Assembly (NCBI GenBank): GCA_965178125.1
Contig: OZ237774.1
Coordinates: forward strand, 310,001-374,000
Length of the DNA: 64,000 nt
Direction of reading: 5' to 3'
DNA from: Bilabrum cf. latius
Lineage: Eukaryota; Bigyra: Bicosoecida; Bigyra; Bicosoecida
Both the position numbers and the translations under genes were made by a program. Under the pieces are notes generated by a model that had not been told where the DNA came from, ran no database searches, and saw only the letters and a program-made list of their open reading frames with translations. Shown here one piece after another: positions 18,760-29,642 of this stretch; position 1 is the stretch's first letter, and the number at the start of each line of letters is the position of its first letter.

Positions 18760-19323
18760 ATGGATAGAAAAAAACTGAATCAATTAGTTTCAACTTATCT
18801 TAGTCCTCAAGAATTAAAAGAACTTTGGAATAAACACCCACACACTAAAGGTCCAGCCCCTCGTGTTGTATTATATGACGATATTATTAAAGCTCCATCA
18901 ATTGAATCATTATTTCAAGGAGATAATAAATTAATTGTCTTTTATCCGATGATTAAACAAGGTAATGCAACATCGGGCCATTATGTAGCTTTAACAAAAA
19001 AGGGAAATACTATTTATTTTTATGATAGTTACGGCGGACTCCCCGATGTTGGGCAAAAAAAATATGCAGATTTAAATTTATATCAAGAATCTAATAATAC
19101 ATTAATTAGGCGTTTACTCGATAGCGGTTATGACGTGGATTATTCACCATATAAACATCAAGGAGAAGGCGGTCATATTGCGACATGTGGAAGACACAGT
19201 TTAAATCGAGTACACTATACCGATCTTACAAACGATCAATATAATCAACTAATGCAAGAGGCAAAAAAGAAACTTAAAAATAGACATTCAATAGATGAAA
19301 TCGTTACAATGGCTTTTCATTAA
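18760..19323 (+). CDS. adenain/Ulp1-like maturation cysteine protease (PRO)
   Basis: 187 residues with the ordered catalytic set of the C5/C48-type protease fold: His74 in SGHYVAL, Asp89 in FYDSYGG, a Gln near 134 in KHQGEG and Cys143 in ATCGRHSL. Such proteases mature the capsid by cutting after Gly-Gly-type sites. Candidate substrates here carry GG sites: the capsid protein (IVGG at residues 502-505), the basic protein and the lipase (both VKGG). It directly follows the packaging ATPase. Stop TAA. Confidence 0.88.
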   Translation: MDRKKLNQLVSTYLSPQELKELWNKHPHTKGPAPRVVLYDDIIKAPSIESLFQGDNKLIVFYPMIKQGNATSGHYVALTKKGNTIYFYDSYGGLPDVGQKKYADLNLYQESNNTLIRRLLDSGYDVDYSPYKHQGEGGHIATCGRHSLNRVHYTDLTNDQYNQLMQEAKKKLKNRHSIDEIVTMAFH

Positions 19324-19651
19324 GGAGTATAAAAAAGCGTTAGAGTCAAGCCTCCATATATTGAACTCTTGATATTTACAATTAAGTTAATTCCAAATTC
19401 GTACTTATTGCACCCTTTTGATTCTCCGAATCAAGAGGGTGCAAAAATACGAATTTGGAATTAACTAATATACCGTATTTTCTAAATTCGTAAAAATGCA
19501 CCTTTTAGGTCGAATTCATAGCCCATAGAATTTAACGCCTTTTATGATTAATCATTATCACTTTTTAGTCAGAATTTAACGCCTTTTTTGGTGGTAAAAC
19601 GCGGGGGTAAAATATCTAAAGAAAAAAATATATAGTATTTATATATATAAA
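19324..19651. other. 328-bp non-coding region between protease and primase-helicase
   Basis: It contains the central stem-loop (19387-19464), two copies of AGAATTTAACGCCTTTT (about 19526 and 19569) and a TCTAAAG motif 36 bp before the next ATG. No gene is seen. A replication origin or terminator is possible. Confidence 0.55.
19387..19464. repeat. central copy of the TIR stem-loop
   Basis: About 37-bp arms around the loop TCC with one bulge. The core is the same as in the TIR copies at 8416-8474 and 35314-35372, but the outer arms are longer. Confidence 0.75.
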
Positions 19652-21158
19652 ATGTCAGAATTCAAAGTAACAAAACTATTAAACCTTGAATGGTACAAGA
19701 ACACAAAAAAATCTAACTGGTCAGGTGCTCAGGATCACGTAATCAAGAATAGAAAAGATAAAGAAATGGTTATTAAATCATGGACTAAAAAGCACGGTCA
19801 AATGTGGACATCATGCAAACCAGAAATGGCGAAGAAACTATTAAACAAAAACCGCGGAATTTATGAGTACATTATAGATTATCCTTTTAAAGTTTATTTC
19901 GATATTGACCATAAAGGAAAAGATGAAACTTTATTAAATACGGTTCTTGATAATATTAAATCTAGTTTTCCAAATGCAAAAATTGCAGTTAGTGGATCTA
20001 TTACAGACGAAAAAACAAGTTATCATATAACACTTAATAATTATGTTATTGAAAATGAAGAACAAAGAACCGAATTTTTAGGATGGCTTAAAGATCAAGG
20101 CAAACCATACGATCCATGTGTATATAAAAAAAACCAAACTATGAAATGCCCTAATCAGTCAAAACAAAATAGAGAAATTCAAAAGATTATTAGTGATGAC
20201 AATTTAGAACATCATTTAATAAGTTCTTTTATTCCTTCTCATACTGAATCATTCCCTAAACTTCTTACAAGCAATAAATTAAATGAAATTAAACAAGAAA
20301 ATCAAAGAAAAGGATTCGATATTTCAAAACTCCCAAAATTAACCCTTAAAATTCCCAATTCAACCAGCTTAAACCCTGATGCTTTAGAACTTCTTAACTT
20401 AGCCCCTCTCAATGAGAATTTTGATCATGGATATACACATTTTGCTTGTCGTTTTGCTTTCCATAATGATATATGCTTTAATGATTTTTGGAAATGGAAC
20501 AGTAAAAAGAATAATTCTAATGATCGTATGGCTAAGTGGTTTAAACATTGGGACAAAATGGAAACGTTCCCCCCTGTTTCTATATCAAACTTTCAATTTA
20601 TGCTTTATAAGTTTTACCCTGATATTTACAAAACTAGAGCATTTAGAAAATTCAAACAGATGACAGATATTAAATATGATACATTAACCGAATATTTAAC
20701 CGTTCAAGATATTGACACATTACATAAATATAGTATATTGGCCCATCCCATGGGTTGCGGTAAAACGACCAATGTCATAAATTATATTTGTAAGAATAAA
20801 AACAAAAATGCAATTTGGATAACTCCACGCCGTGCATTGGCAAGAAACACAGCCCAAAGATGCGACAATGCAGGACTTGAAATGAAAAATTATTTAGATT
20901 ACAAAAACAGCAGGGAAAAAATGGAGGAATTACCACAACAACAACAATTAATTATTAATACTCAATCTTTATTTTATCTTCATGATAATGAAGAAGAGGC
21001 AAAATATGACATTGTTGTTATTGATGAAATTGAAACAGTTCTTAAATCATGGACAGCATATACAACATTCAAAGGTAAGAATTTAGAAAAATGTTGGACA
21101 ACTTTTATTAAAATTCTTAAGTCAGCAAAAAAAGTTATTTTATTGGATGCTTTTATTA
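19652..21158 (+). pseudogene. primase-helicase, 5' part, interrupted by Ngaro-2
   Basis: The 5' 502 codons encode an archaeo-eukaryotic-type primase region with KVYFDIDH (Asp84, Asp86) and SYHITLNNY (His125). A helicase follows with Walker A HPMGCGKTT (367-373) and DEIE box VVIDEIE (458-461). The frame meets Ngaro-2 at 21158/21159. The remainder is at 27819-29233. Lengths 1507 and 1415 nt add to 974 codons with no frame change, so the pre-insertion gene coded 973 residues. Role: primer synthesis and unwinding during virophage DNA replication, replacing the polymerase-B module of reference mavirus. As it stands the chimeric frame ends shortly after 21158. Confidence 0.85.
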
Positions 21159-21334
21159 TGATCCTAACGCCGGATGGGGTTCGGTGTTGATGCCAGAGTG
21201 GGAGCGCGTGAACGTCTCGTTGGGTTCCGATGGCGGTTGCGACCGGGAAGGTGCGACCAAGCCAACGGATTGCTTGCGATGACGCGCATACCCTCTCTGT
21301 GTTCAGGAGAGGGGCGGAGATTGGGTAATTTTTG
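21159..21334 (+). repeat. Ngaro-2 split direct repeat A1
   Basis: 176 bp from TGATCCTAACGCCGG to GGGTAATTTTTG; the same as 27487-27662. Confidence 0.92.
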
Positions 21335-21362
21335 AAGAAAGTTCCTGCTCCGTTCATTTAAC

Positions 21363-24300
21363 ATGAACAGCGCCGGTAGCCATCGGATCGACCCGGCGCG
21401 CGGGGCAGCAGGCAGCGCCAGGGTGATCGCCGCAGCTGCAGTGTTCGCTCGCGCGGTAGGCCAACCTGCGGTCACGTTGGCCGATTTAGCTACTCGATAT
21501 GGTATGAATGATGCTGTGTTCTCGGATTTCATTGCTCGTCTCAACGTGCAGCGCGACACCATGGCGCCTCGCGATCCCGATCTTCAACGTGCACACGATG
21601 CGGGGTTCCTGTGCTACTTGCTCGACAGGTACTCATCAAAGCAGTCCTTCACGGCATCACGGTCCATTAATGCTGTCAAGAGCACCGCTCTCGCCAAGTT
21701 CGTGTCAAATGGGACGCTAACGACTCTCGGTGCACGGCTGCTTCTGCCGGCGTCGCCGAGCTCTCCTCGACGGCAACAGCCTGAGCGACTCGCAGGACAA
21801 GTACATCTTCATCCTGTTCAGCAATCTCCAGAGGCTCCTTCTTCAATCGAGTCTCCATGGTCCCTGAGTTCACTACCGACGGGCCGGCGGACCGCTCCTC
21901 TTCGCGGACAGCATCGGCCACCCGGACGCCTCGACTTCGGCGCCGCCATCCATGCTTCACCTGGACGCGACCGAGCGGCGTAGAGTGCCACCAGGACAAG
22001 CCGCGGAATTTCGCCCTTGCGGGCGCGGCCAGGCTCTTCGACGACGCGGCAGGCCCCGCTCGCGCGAGGCGGGCGGGCCCACCTGCACGAGTCCCCGAAC
22101 CGAGGGCCCCCGGGGACAGCAGCAGATACCCAGCGCAGCGGACAGCCCAACTTCTCAACGTCTTCACCCCCGCGGCACCAACCTCCACCTGCCTCGGGCA
22201 GGCTCCCCGGTAGGCCAGGCACTCGGGACTTCGGCGATCCGACAGTGCTCGCGGAGGCGCTCAGCAGTGCAGCATCACGGTCAACGGGCCCGGCAGGCCC
22301 TCAGCTTCTTCTTCCTCGTGTGTCTCCGGCTTACGACTCCCCCGGCGTGACTCCGGGCACCAGCCGCTAGCTTGACGCGGTCTGGGGCCGCCTTCCTGGG
22401 GATCTCCAACGGGCAGTGTTGCACTCCACGACGCTGCGGGGAACGGCCGACCCAGCGACAATTCTGCATCTACGCCTGTTTGCGCTGTGGCACAGCATTC
22501 CGACTCTGCGCCAGGAAGAGCTGCTGTCGCACCTCTCCGCCCACGTGGAATTGCAATGGTACTTCTCGCACCGACTAGCAGCCTCGATGCACTCATCCCC
22601 GCCACCAGTCGACGCTACACCCGCTCATCAGCCACCCCGTGAACCTCCTGTGTCATCTTCTGCCTCACCGCAGCCTGCGTCTTCAATTGACCCAGTTTCA
22701 CCGGGCGCAGGCACGGCAGTGGACTCCGCGGTCGTTCGCTCGCAACCAGTGGAGATTTTGTAGCGTGAGGCCTCTGCACCTTCAATCGCTGCAATTCGAA
22801 TGCAGAATTGGTTTTCTGATGATTTCTTGGCAACGTTGACCTCGATCTTTCGCCAATCCGCGTTCATGCCGCGGTTTTGCTAGGCTGACGCGCTTCATTT
22901 GGACGCTAGCGGCCGCGATTTCGCTGCAGAACTGGCCCGTGCCCTGTTTGGTCAGGCCGTGACGAGAGCCAAGATTGAATCGGCTATTTTCTCGTTCACG
23001 AGCCGGCTTCATGCAGCTCTGCCGATGAGCAATGCCAGTTTTGGGAAGTTTGATGCGTCCAACTCGGAGTCGTCTGCTGCAGGCGGACGAGAAAAGTAGG
23101 TGCCATCTAGCGAGTTACTATGCACTATTTACTCGGCTATTTCCTTTGCTTTAGGCTGTGTGCTCGTGCGCGCTGCTTGCGTGCATTCGACGGCGTCCTT
23201 GCCGTCCTGGTTGCCGCAGGGCAGCAGCTCGTGGTCGTGTCCAGCATCACTAGTGCCCGATTGGAAAACCCTGGGGCAGGTTCGCAATGATTTTCTTCGT
23301 TTGGTTAGTGCTTCCGGGGCATCATCTGCATCGGCGTCCCGACTAGAGGTGGTGTTTGCCGCTGTGTGTGTGATACCACGCGGAAGTTCAGCCTTTGAGA
23401 TGCTCTCCTCCCATGCTTGGCGCCATACAGGCGAACGCTGTGACGTTGAGATTCGTGACCTTGTTGGGAATGAGATTCCTTCGTGCTCTTCTGGCGACTG
23501 CATGCGTCTCCTACAATTGCTGCATCCGTGGGCCACTGAGGCATGCAGATCAGGCGAACCTGGCCTCGTGCGCGGACTGCTACAGGGAGTCCAGGCTGAC
23601 ATGCAGGCGCCGTCCCGTCGAGCAGCACTGTCCCGTCACTTCGACCCCCGCGGGGGCAGTGGAGGCCGGGGCAGTGGAGGCGGGGGCAGTGGAGGCTCCA
23701 GGCGCAGCGGGGGTGACAGCGACCAGCCCAGTGCCGATCGTGGCGGAGGTCGACACCGTCGAGGCCGTGGACGTGGCGGCGCAGGCCAGCAAGGTGGCCA
23801 GCACCAGCGTGCGGACCGGCAGGACGGGGGTTCCACCAGGAAGTCCAAGGAGCCTTCACCTGACCCCCCCCCACGAGGTACGTCACGTCAGAGCCAGCCC
23901 AGCACTCCAACACCAACACTGCCGCAGGGGCGTACGCAGACTACCACCACATCGGACGCGTGTGCTGCTTCCACACCACCTGTCACGTCAACGCCCGCGC
24001 TTCACCCAGTCCTGGTGGCCCTAGCGCGCCCTAAGCGACCGCAGCGGCCGCCCACGGCGTCATCCACGAGGCTGCCAGGTAGGACGGACATCTCTCCAGC
24101 ATTCGTTGACTGGGCATATCCAGCTCCGGATCCAAGCCATGAGTGGGCAGGGACGACTGCACCCTCCGTCGAGGACTTCATACAGCGAAAGGACGATCAC
24201 CAGCGTACCAGAGAATGTCCCGGCGAATTCGTGGAGGCTCCAGCTGCGACGTGGGACCGTGAGCGGCTCCACCTGAAGGTTCACGACGACCCGCTGGCAT

Positions 24301-27122
24301 TCACGCCACGCAAGTACTTCGACAAGGTGCCTCGCTAGACTGCAACACTGCGGACCCGGCGGGAGGTTCTGTTTGGCGGCCGCACACCGAGGAAGGCCCC
24401 GTCCCTTGCCGAGTTTAAAGCCCTCCCACGAGTCGAGCGTGTACTGGCAGCACTGAACTATGGTTGCCCCCTAGCCATCGTGGACGAGGTGCCCAAAGAG
24501 CACGATCTAGACTACAAGGACCGTAAGCTGTCTCCGGAAGAAAAGTGGGAGATCGCCTGCGAGATCGGGCGCTCCATGCGGGCTGGCGAGCGTGACTTCG
24601 TGTCACCCAAAGATTTCGACACAGCCCGGGCCCGGCCGCTGGTGATCCCCAAGAAGGACTCGACAAAGCTACGGTTCCTTCAGGACTCCTCACTCAAGGT
24701 GAACGGCCAGCGTACCGGTCTGAACAAGGCCATCGACTACAGTGCAGCCACGCCTGTGCAGCAGACGAGCAGCATGGACGTGCTGCGCTCGGCAGCCGCA
24801 GCAGTTCGATCCTGCCCCAAGCGTGCCAGCGGATACGTCGTCGACATTTCCTCGTACTTTCGGGTCCTGCCGGTGGCAGTGGAGGATCTCCAATACAACC
24901 TGATCAAGCTGCCCGACGGGCGCATCGTGCAAGATTTCAGGCTCTCTATGGGCAGCTCATCATCTCCCGCCTTCGCAACTACGATCAGTTCGGCTTTGGC
25001 CCAAGCCCTCGAGGAGCAGTCCATTGGCAGGGCCATGCGACCCGGACGGAGACACAAGCAGAAGCAACGACGCCGGAAGCAGCAGCACGCCAACGCCCAA
25101 TCCAGCACGACGGACCAGGCGCCCCAGGCGAACTCGTCAGCAACGTCCACCCCGCCTGCCGCTAGCACGACAACGGGACATGTCAAGACGGCCCAAGACT
25201 AGTCCCGCCATTGGTAGGTCGAAAATGAGGTGTTTGTAGATGACTTTGCCTGCCTCGGCGGAGATCACGAAGTCGATGCATGGGCAATTCGAGCCATGGG
25301 GCAGCTGGACTCCACAAACTTCCCCGTCAGCATCTCGAAAGCATTGAAGCAAGGGGCCCCAGCCCCGGTGTTCGAGTACTTGGGCCTCACCTACGACTTG
25401 ATCAAACACGAGGTGCGGTGCCCTAAGGACAAGGCCAACGACGTCCTGCGCAGACTGCACGAGGCACTCACGACGAAGGGGATGCTGCTGTCTAGCTTTG
25501 AGACCTTGGTCGGCAAGTTGTCCTTCCTGTCGGGCGCACTTTATGGTATGCGCGGTGCTCTACGTCCCCTGTATGACGCCAAGGGCTGGGCCCTTCACAA
25601 GTAGGCCAGCCGGTCACGACCAGGTGAGGTGTGGGTCCCCACCTCCTTTGTGTCCAAGGGTGGCTTCACAGTTGGGGAAATCCTCGAGGGATTCCAGGTG
25701 GCTATCCAGCGCAAAGGCGGGCGCAGCTTTCCGATGCGGGGCACCATTGACTGTCCCATCCTTCGCACTGATGCGTCGGTGACAGGCTACGGCGCCGAGC
25801 TGCTTCTCCACGACAAGGACGGCAACATCACTTCGCACACCGGCATCCAGGGCACTTGGCCGCATCGCCTAGAGGCGAAGGATGTAGCGGCGGCAGAACT
25901 TGCAACATGTTTGTTGGCACTGGCGCATTGGCGACAGCACCTGCGTGGACGTGTGGTGCGTTTGTGGTGTGATAATGATGCTTCCGTGTAGCTGATACGC
26001 TACGGCAGACCCAAGAGCCACATCATGGCAGCCTTACTTCGCCCTATCTTCGTACTGCAGACAACGCAAGATGTGCAGATTCACGTGAAACACATTCCTG
26101 GCGAGGACAACGTCGTTGCGGACGCTTTGAGCCGCGGCTCACAGGAGGCATACACGCACCTGGACGCGGTGTATCAGGTCGACTGTCCCACGCCGATCTG
26201 GAACACCTTGTACAAGCACGACCATTTCACGCTGGTGGCCACTCTGGACTCAGTGGGTTGCGCACGGCGTGGGGGCACTTCGACAACTTCCTCACGTGGT
26301 ACGACATCGACCGCAGTTTCATGGACGGGCATCTTCCAGCAGCTCGCAGACTCTTCGCGTTCAGGCTCAATGCAGCGCTCTCGAGATTCGCAGTCTTCTT
26401 AGGGGAATGTTCGCCTCTCAGTGGCGGCACCATCGCTACATACACCAGAAATGCCTAGCGAGTCGTCATCGAGTCCACAGGTGCGTGCGGCGTCCCACGG
26501 TCAAGCTAGCTCGACAGCATCCTCCGGTACTACCACAAAGCATCGCCATCGGCGCACCCGTTGCGTCGATCTTCAGCCCCACTCCGCGCAATCCGACGGT
26601 GCTTCTCGACAGCCGGTTGCAGCACAACAGAGTAGGCTGCTCGGACAGCTGTCTGTCTCTGCTTCTGTGGGGGCCTCCGGCTGGGAGAGCTCGTCGGTGC
26701 GTCCAGACGACAAGCCGGCCTCCAATGGCAGCAAGTGCAGTTCATCACGCGAGACGGACGCATCCATGGTGTTGCCATCCGCCTGGGCCTCCACAAAGCC
26801 GACGGCCCAGCCAAGTTCTCCATCCAAGCCGCAGAGCCCATCGCAGTCCATTGCAGAGCCGGACGATGGGCAGTCACAGGCAGCAGGTTCTGCGGCGTGC
26901 GAGCCTTCGTGGCGTGGGCAGCAGCGAGCCACGCCCCAACTGCAGGCGCAGACGAAGACTACGCCCGGTAGCTGGCGCTCAGCTGCCCCACGTCAGGGCC
27001 AGTCTTCGTGGCGAACACGAAGCCGATCGTCAAGGCGCAGGTAGTACGGGCGCTCCGCAGCTTCTGCTCACGAGAAGTTGCAGGAGCGGTGCACGGACAT
27101 TCCATCCGCATCGCGGCAGTGA
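21363..27122 (+). CDS. Ngaro-2 gag-like/RT/RNase H polyprotein with many in-frame TAGs
   Basis: From ATG 21363, 28 bp inside A1, one frame runs to TGA 27120-27122. It is broken only by TAG codons: 21981, 22368, 22761, 22881, 23097, 24336, 25200, 25215, 25602 and 25989, then two more after the RNase H. The N-terminal gag-like part is Pro/Ser/Gly/Arg-rich. The RT starts near 24480 (RPLVIPKKDSTKLRFL, YVVDISSYFRVLP, RLSMGSSSSPAF, catalytic FVDD near 25233). RNase H follows (VRLWCDNDASV, HIPGEDNVVADALSRG). Beyond about 26170 the frame is overlapped by the recombinase and probably not functional, so the real C-terminus is uncertain. Under the standard code no RT could be made. Role: reverse transcription of the element. 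Confidence 0.82.
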
Positions 27123-27316
27123 TGTGTTTGGACCGTGCTGGGGTCGCCTTCGAGGTCATTAGGCGATTTGGCAGATGGAAGTCGGCATCTGCATGCGAGG
27201 TGTACTTGCGGGGCGTCAGGGAAGGTTTGCCTCCTCTGGAGCTCGGCGGCAGGAGCCTCGATTTGAACAGGCCAGTGTGGGTGCTGGCCAGCGCGCTGCG
27301 GCTGAACTTGGAGTGA
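26258..27316 (+). CDS. Ngaro-2 tyrosine recombinase
   Basis: Encoded in the -1 frame relative to RT-RNase H and ending at TGA 27314-27316. TAG codons at 26456, 26507, 26633 and 26969 are in frame. The catalytic set is visible: Arg in CGGLRLGELVGA, HGHSIR, Trp in FGRWKS and the nucleophile Tyr in CEVYLRG. The N-terminal part (WGHFDNFLTWYDI) resembles the helical arm-binding domain of the family. The start is uncertain because the frame is open further upstream; expression by -1 frameshifting or reinitiation is possible. Role: integration of the circular cDNA. Confidence 0.83.
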
Positions 27317-27356
27317 GCCACACAGCCGCAGCGTACAAGACATGGCGGTAAGATTT

Positions 27357-27486
27357 GGCGGAGTAGTGCACGTGCTCTTCCCAGCCCCGGTCAGTCCGGT
27401 CAAGGGTCGCGCACAGGCACAGCTTTGTCAGGTCTTGCCATGTCTGATTGTTAACGAGACTAGGTTGCGCGTACACTCTGGCATCA
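27357..27486 (+). repeat. Ngaro-2 split direct repeat B1
   Basis: 130 bp from GGCGGAGTAGTGCACG to CTCTGGCATCA, directly abutting A2; repeated at 27689-27818. Confidence 0.92.
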
Positions 27487-27662
27487 TGATCCTAACGCCG
27501 GATGGGGTTCGGTGTTGATGCCAGAGTGGGAGCGCGTGAACGTCTCGTTGGGTTCCGATGGCGGTTGCGACCGGGAAGGTGCGACCAAGCCAACGGATTG
27601 CTTGCGATGACGCGCATACCCTCTCTGTGTTCAGGAGAGGGGCGGAGATTGGGTAATTTTTG
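27487..27662 (+). repeat. Ngaro-2 split direct repeat A2
   Basis: 176-bp copy of A1 lying between B1 and B2, the diagnostic Ngaro arrangement. A 26-bp C-rich spacer separates it from B2. Confidence 0.92.
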
Positions 27663-27688
27663 CCCACCCTCCCAACCCCCTCCTCCTC

Positions 27689-27818
27689 GGCGGAGTAGTG
27701 CACGTGCTCTTCCCAGCCCCGGTCAGTCCGGTCAAGGGTCGCGCACAGGCACAGCTTTGTCAGGTCTTGCCATGTCTGATTGTTAACGAGACTAGGTTGC
27801 GCGTACACTCTGGCATCA
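27689..27818 (+). repeat. Ngaro-2 split direct repeat B2
   Basis: 130-bp copy of B1; its last base marks the right end of the retrotransposon. EMALE coding sequence resumes at 27819. Confidence 0.92.
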
Positions 27819-29233
27819 CTGATATTACATTAAATTTTATCGATCGTTTTGATGGTTCAGCTTATAAAAATATTATTGGAGCTAAAAATGCACCAGTTGG
27901 ACGTAAAATGAAGTTTTTGTCTGAAAGAACACTTTCGGTATGGCTTAAATATATTATTGATGACTTGAAGAATGAAAAGAAATTATTTATTTTTTATCCT
28001 TATAAAAAGGATTCTTCTAAATTTCCATCAATGGAAAAATTAAAGGCAGAACTGGAAAAGAAAACAGAAAAAAAGGGTATTTGTTACCATGGAGACAGTG
28101 GTGTCAGTGTTAATAATACATTAAAAGATGTAAATAAGCATTGGTCAGATTATGATTTTATTTTAACTAATAGTAAAATCACGGTTGGAGTAAATTATGA
28201 TAAAAAGAAATTCGATCGTGTATATTTGGCATTGTCTGGGTTTAGTTCTCCACGTGATGTGATCCAAGCATCTTATAGAATCCGTAATATATCCGACAAT
28301 GAAGTAATATCAACAATTTTAAATTTAAATAAATTTTCAGGAACTGATGAAAGCTATAGAGTCAAAGACAAGAATTTTAAAAAGCTTGTTAATGATTTAA
28401 TGGTCGAGGATTCCTCCCCAATTGTTGAAACATTTAAATTATTTTCACATAAAGCACATTATAAATTTATTGATGTTCCTATTCATTTAAATAAAAAAGA
28501 AGAAAGAGAATATTTGAAATACCTTCAAGAGGATGACACATATTACAGCTGGGATTCAATCCCTTGTTTTAACAAAAAATATAAAGAACTTGCAGAAAAG
28601 GAAACAAAAAAGAACCCATTGGATACTGATATTTTAGATGAAATAGAACAATTAAAAAAAAATGAAATTGAAGCGGTACAATCTAGAATATACGCAGGTT
28701 GTGCATCAATGGAAGACACGTTGACAATGCAAAAGTATTATTTCCAAAAGGTATTTAATGAAAAAACAACAGTGGAACAAATGGCTAAAGCTTGGGATGG
28801 TAAATATAATGAATTCATTAATAAGTATATTTTTTTTTTCAATATCGAAATAAAAAAAGGAGCTGTTCATTTAAAAGAAACCTCAAAAATGAAAAACATA
28901 TTAGATCAATTGAATCTTAATTTAAATTCAACAGTTGAAGAGATTGAAAAATGCAAATTAACAGACCAACAAAAAGAAGAAATCAATAATTATATTTTGG
29001 ATAACAACAAATTAAATAATTCATCTAGTATTAAATATATTAGTAAACTTATCAATACATTTTTTGGTGGTTATCATATAACTTATAAACAAACCAAAAG
29101 CAGAAATGGAGAATATAAAAGATCAAATAAATTCAGTCAAATGATTGAATTCTGTCAAGATCATATTTATGACTTTGAAGATGATAATGAAGAAGACGAC
29201 GGAGTTTTTTATGAAGATGATTTATTTGAATAA
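27819..29233 (+). pseudogene. primase-helicase, 3' part
   Basis: This continues the frame broken at 21158. It holds the C-terminal helicase half: a YHGDSG segment, ILTNSKITVGVNYD (motif V-like) and RDVIQASYRIRN (motif VI, Gln-x6-Arg type), followed by a Lys-rich helical tail and an acidic C-terminus. Motif VI together with the DEIE box upstream fits an SF2 helicase of the origin-binding type linked to a primase. Separated from its start codon and primase domain by Ngaro-2, it is unlikely to make a functional protein. A retrotransposon-derived in-frame start near 27698 could give a helicase-half fusion. Stop TAA. Confidence 0.83.
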
Positions 29234-29283
29234 AAAAAAATAGATCTAAAGAATTAAAAATATAGTAATAGTATACATATATT

Positions 29284-29565
29284 ATGACTATATTAAATGA
29301 AGACGATATTTTTCAATTGCCCATATTTAGAAGATTACAACAATTAAAACAATCAAAGCATAAATATATAAGAGATAAAGCCGATACAATATTTGATAAA
29401 GCAATAAATGCATATAATGATGATGAAGGCGATGAATGGGAAAAATTAATTAATGGATGGTTTGAAGATGTTAAAGAAATGCTAAATTATGAACCAAATA
29501 AGAAATCTTTGAAAATGCCAAAATGGAAAAAAGAATATTACAAGAGAATTAATGAAATAATTTAA
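29284..29565 (+). CDS. hypothetical EMALE protein, 93 aa
   Basis: Small acidic-to-basic helical protein with several Trp residues (GDEWEKLINGWFEDV). The frame starts 51 bp after the helicase stop and follows a TCTAAAG motif. Not recognised. Stop TAA. Confidence 0.55.
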   Translation: MTILNEDDIFQLPIFRRLQQLKQSKHKYIRDKADTIFDKAINAYNDDEGDEWEKLINGWFEDVKEMLNYEPNKKSLKMPKWKKEYYKRINEII

Positions 29566-29642
29566 TTAGAAAATACATCACTATTAACAGTTTAAAACGC
29601 ACTTAAACAATATTTTTTATATAAGCATATATTATATAAAGA

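Larger units (their letters stand above)
21159..27818 (+). mobile_element. Ngaro-2: tyrosine-recombinase retrotransposon inside the EMALE
   Basis: GC-rich 6,660-bp insert with the order A1 (21159-21334), gag-RT-RNase H, overlapping tyrosine recombinase, B1 (27357-27486), A2 (27487-27662) and B2 (27689-27818). The A copies are both 176 bp and the B copies both 130 bp, and each pair appears identical, so the insertion is young. No target duplication; one shared A at the junction. Both ends fall inside the codons of the primase-helicase. Confidence 0.93.
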
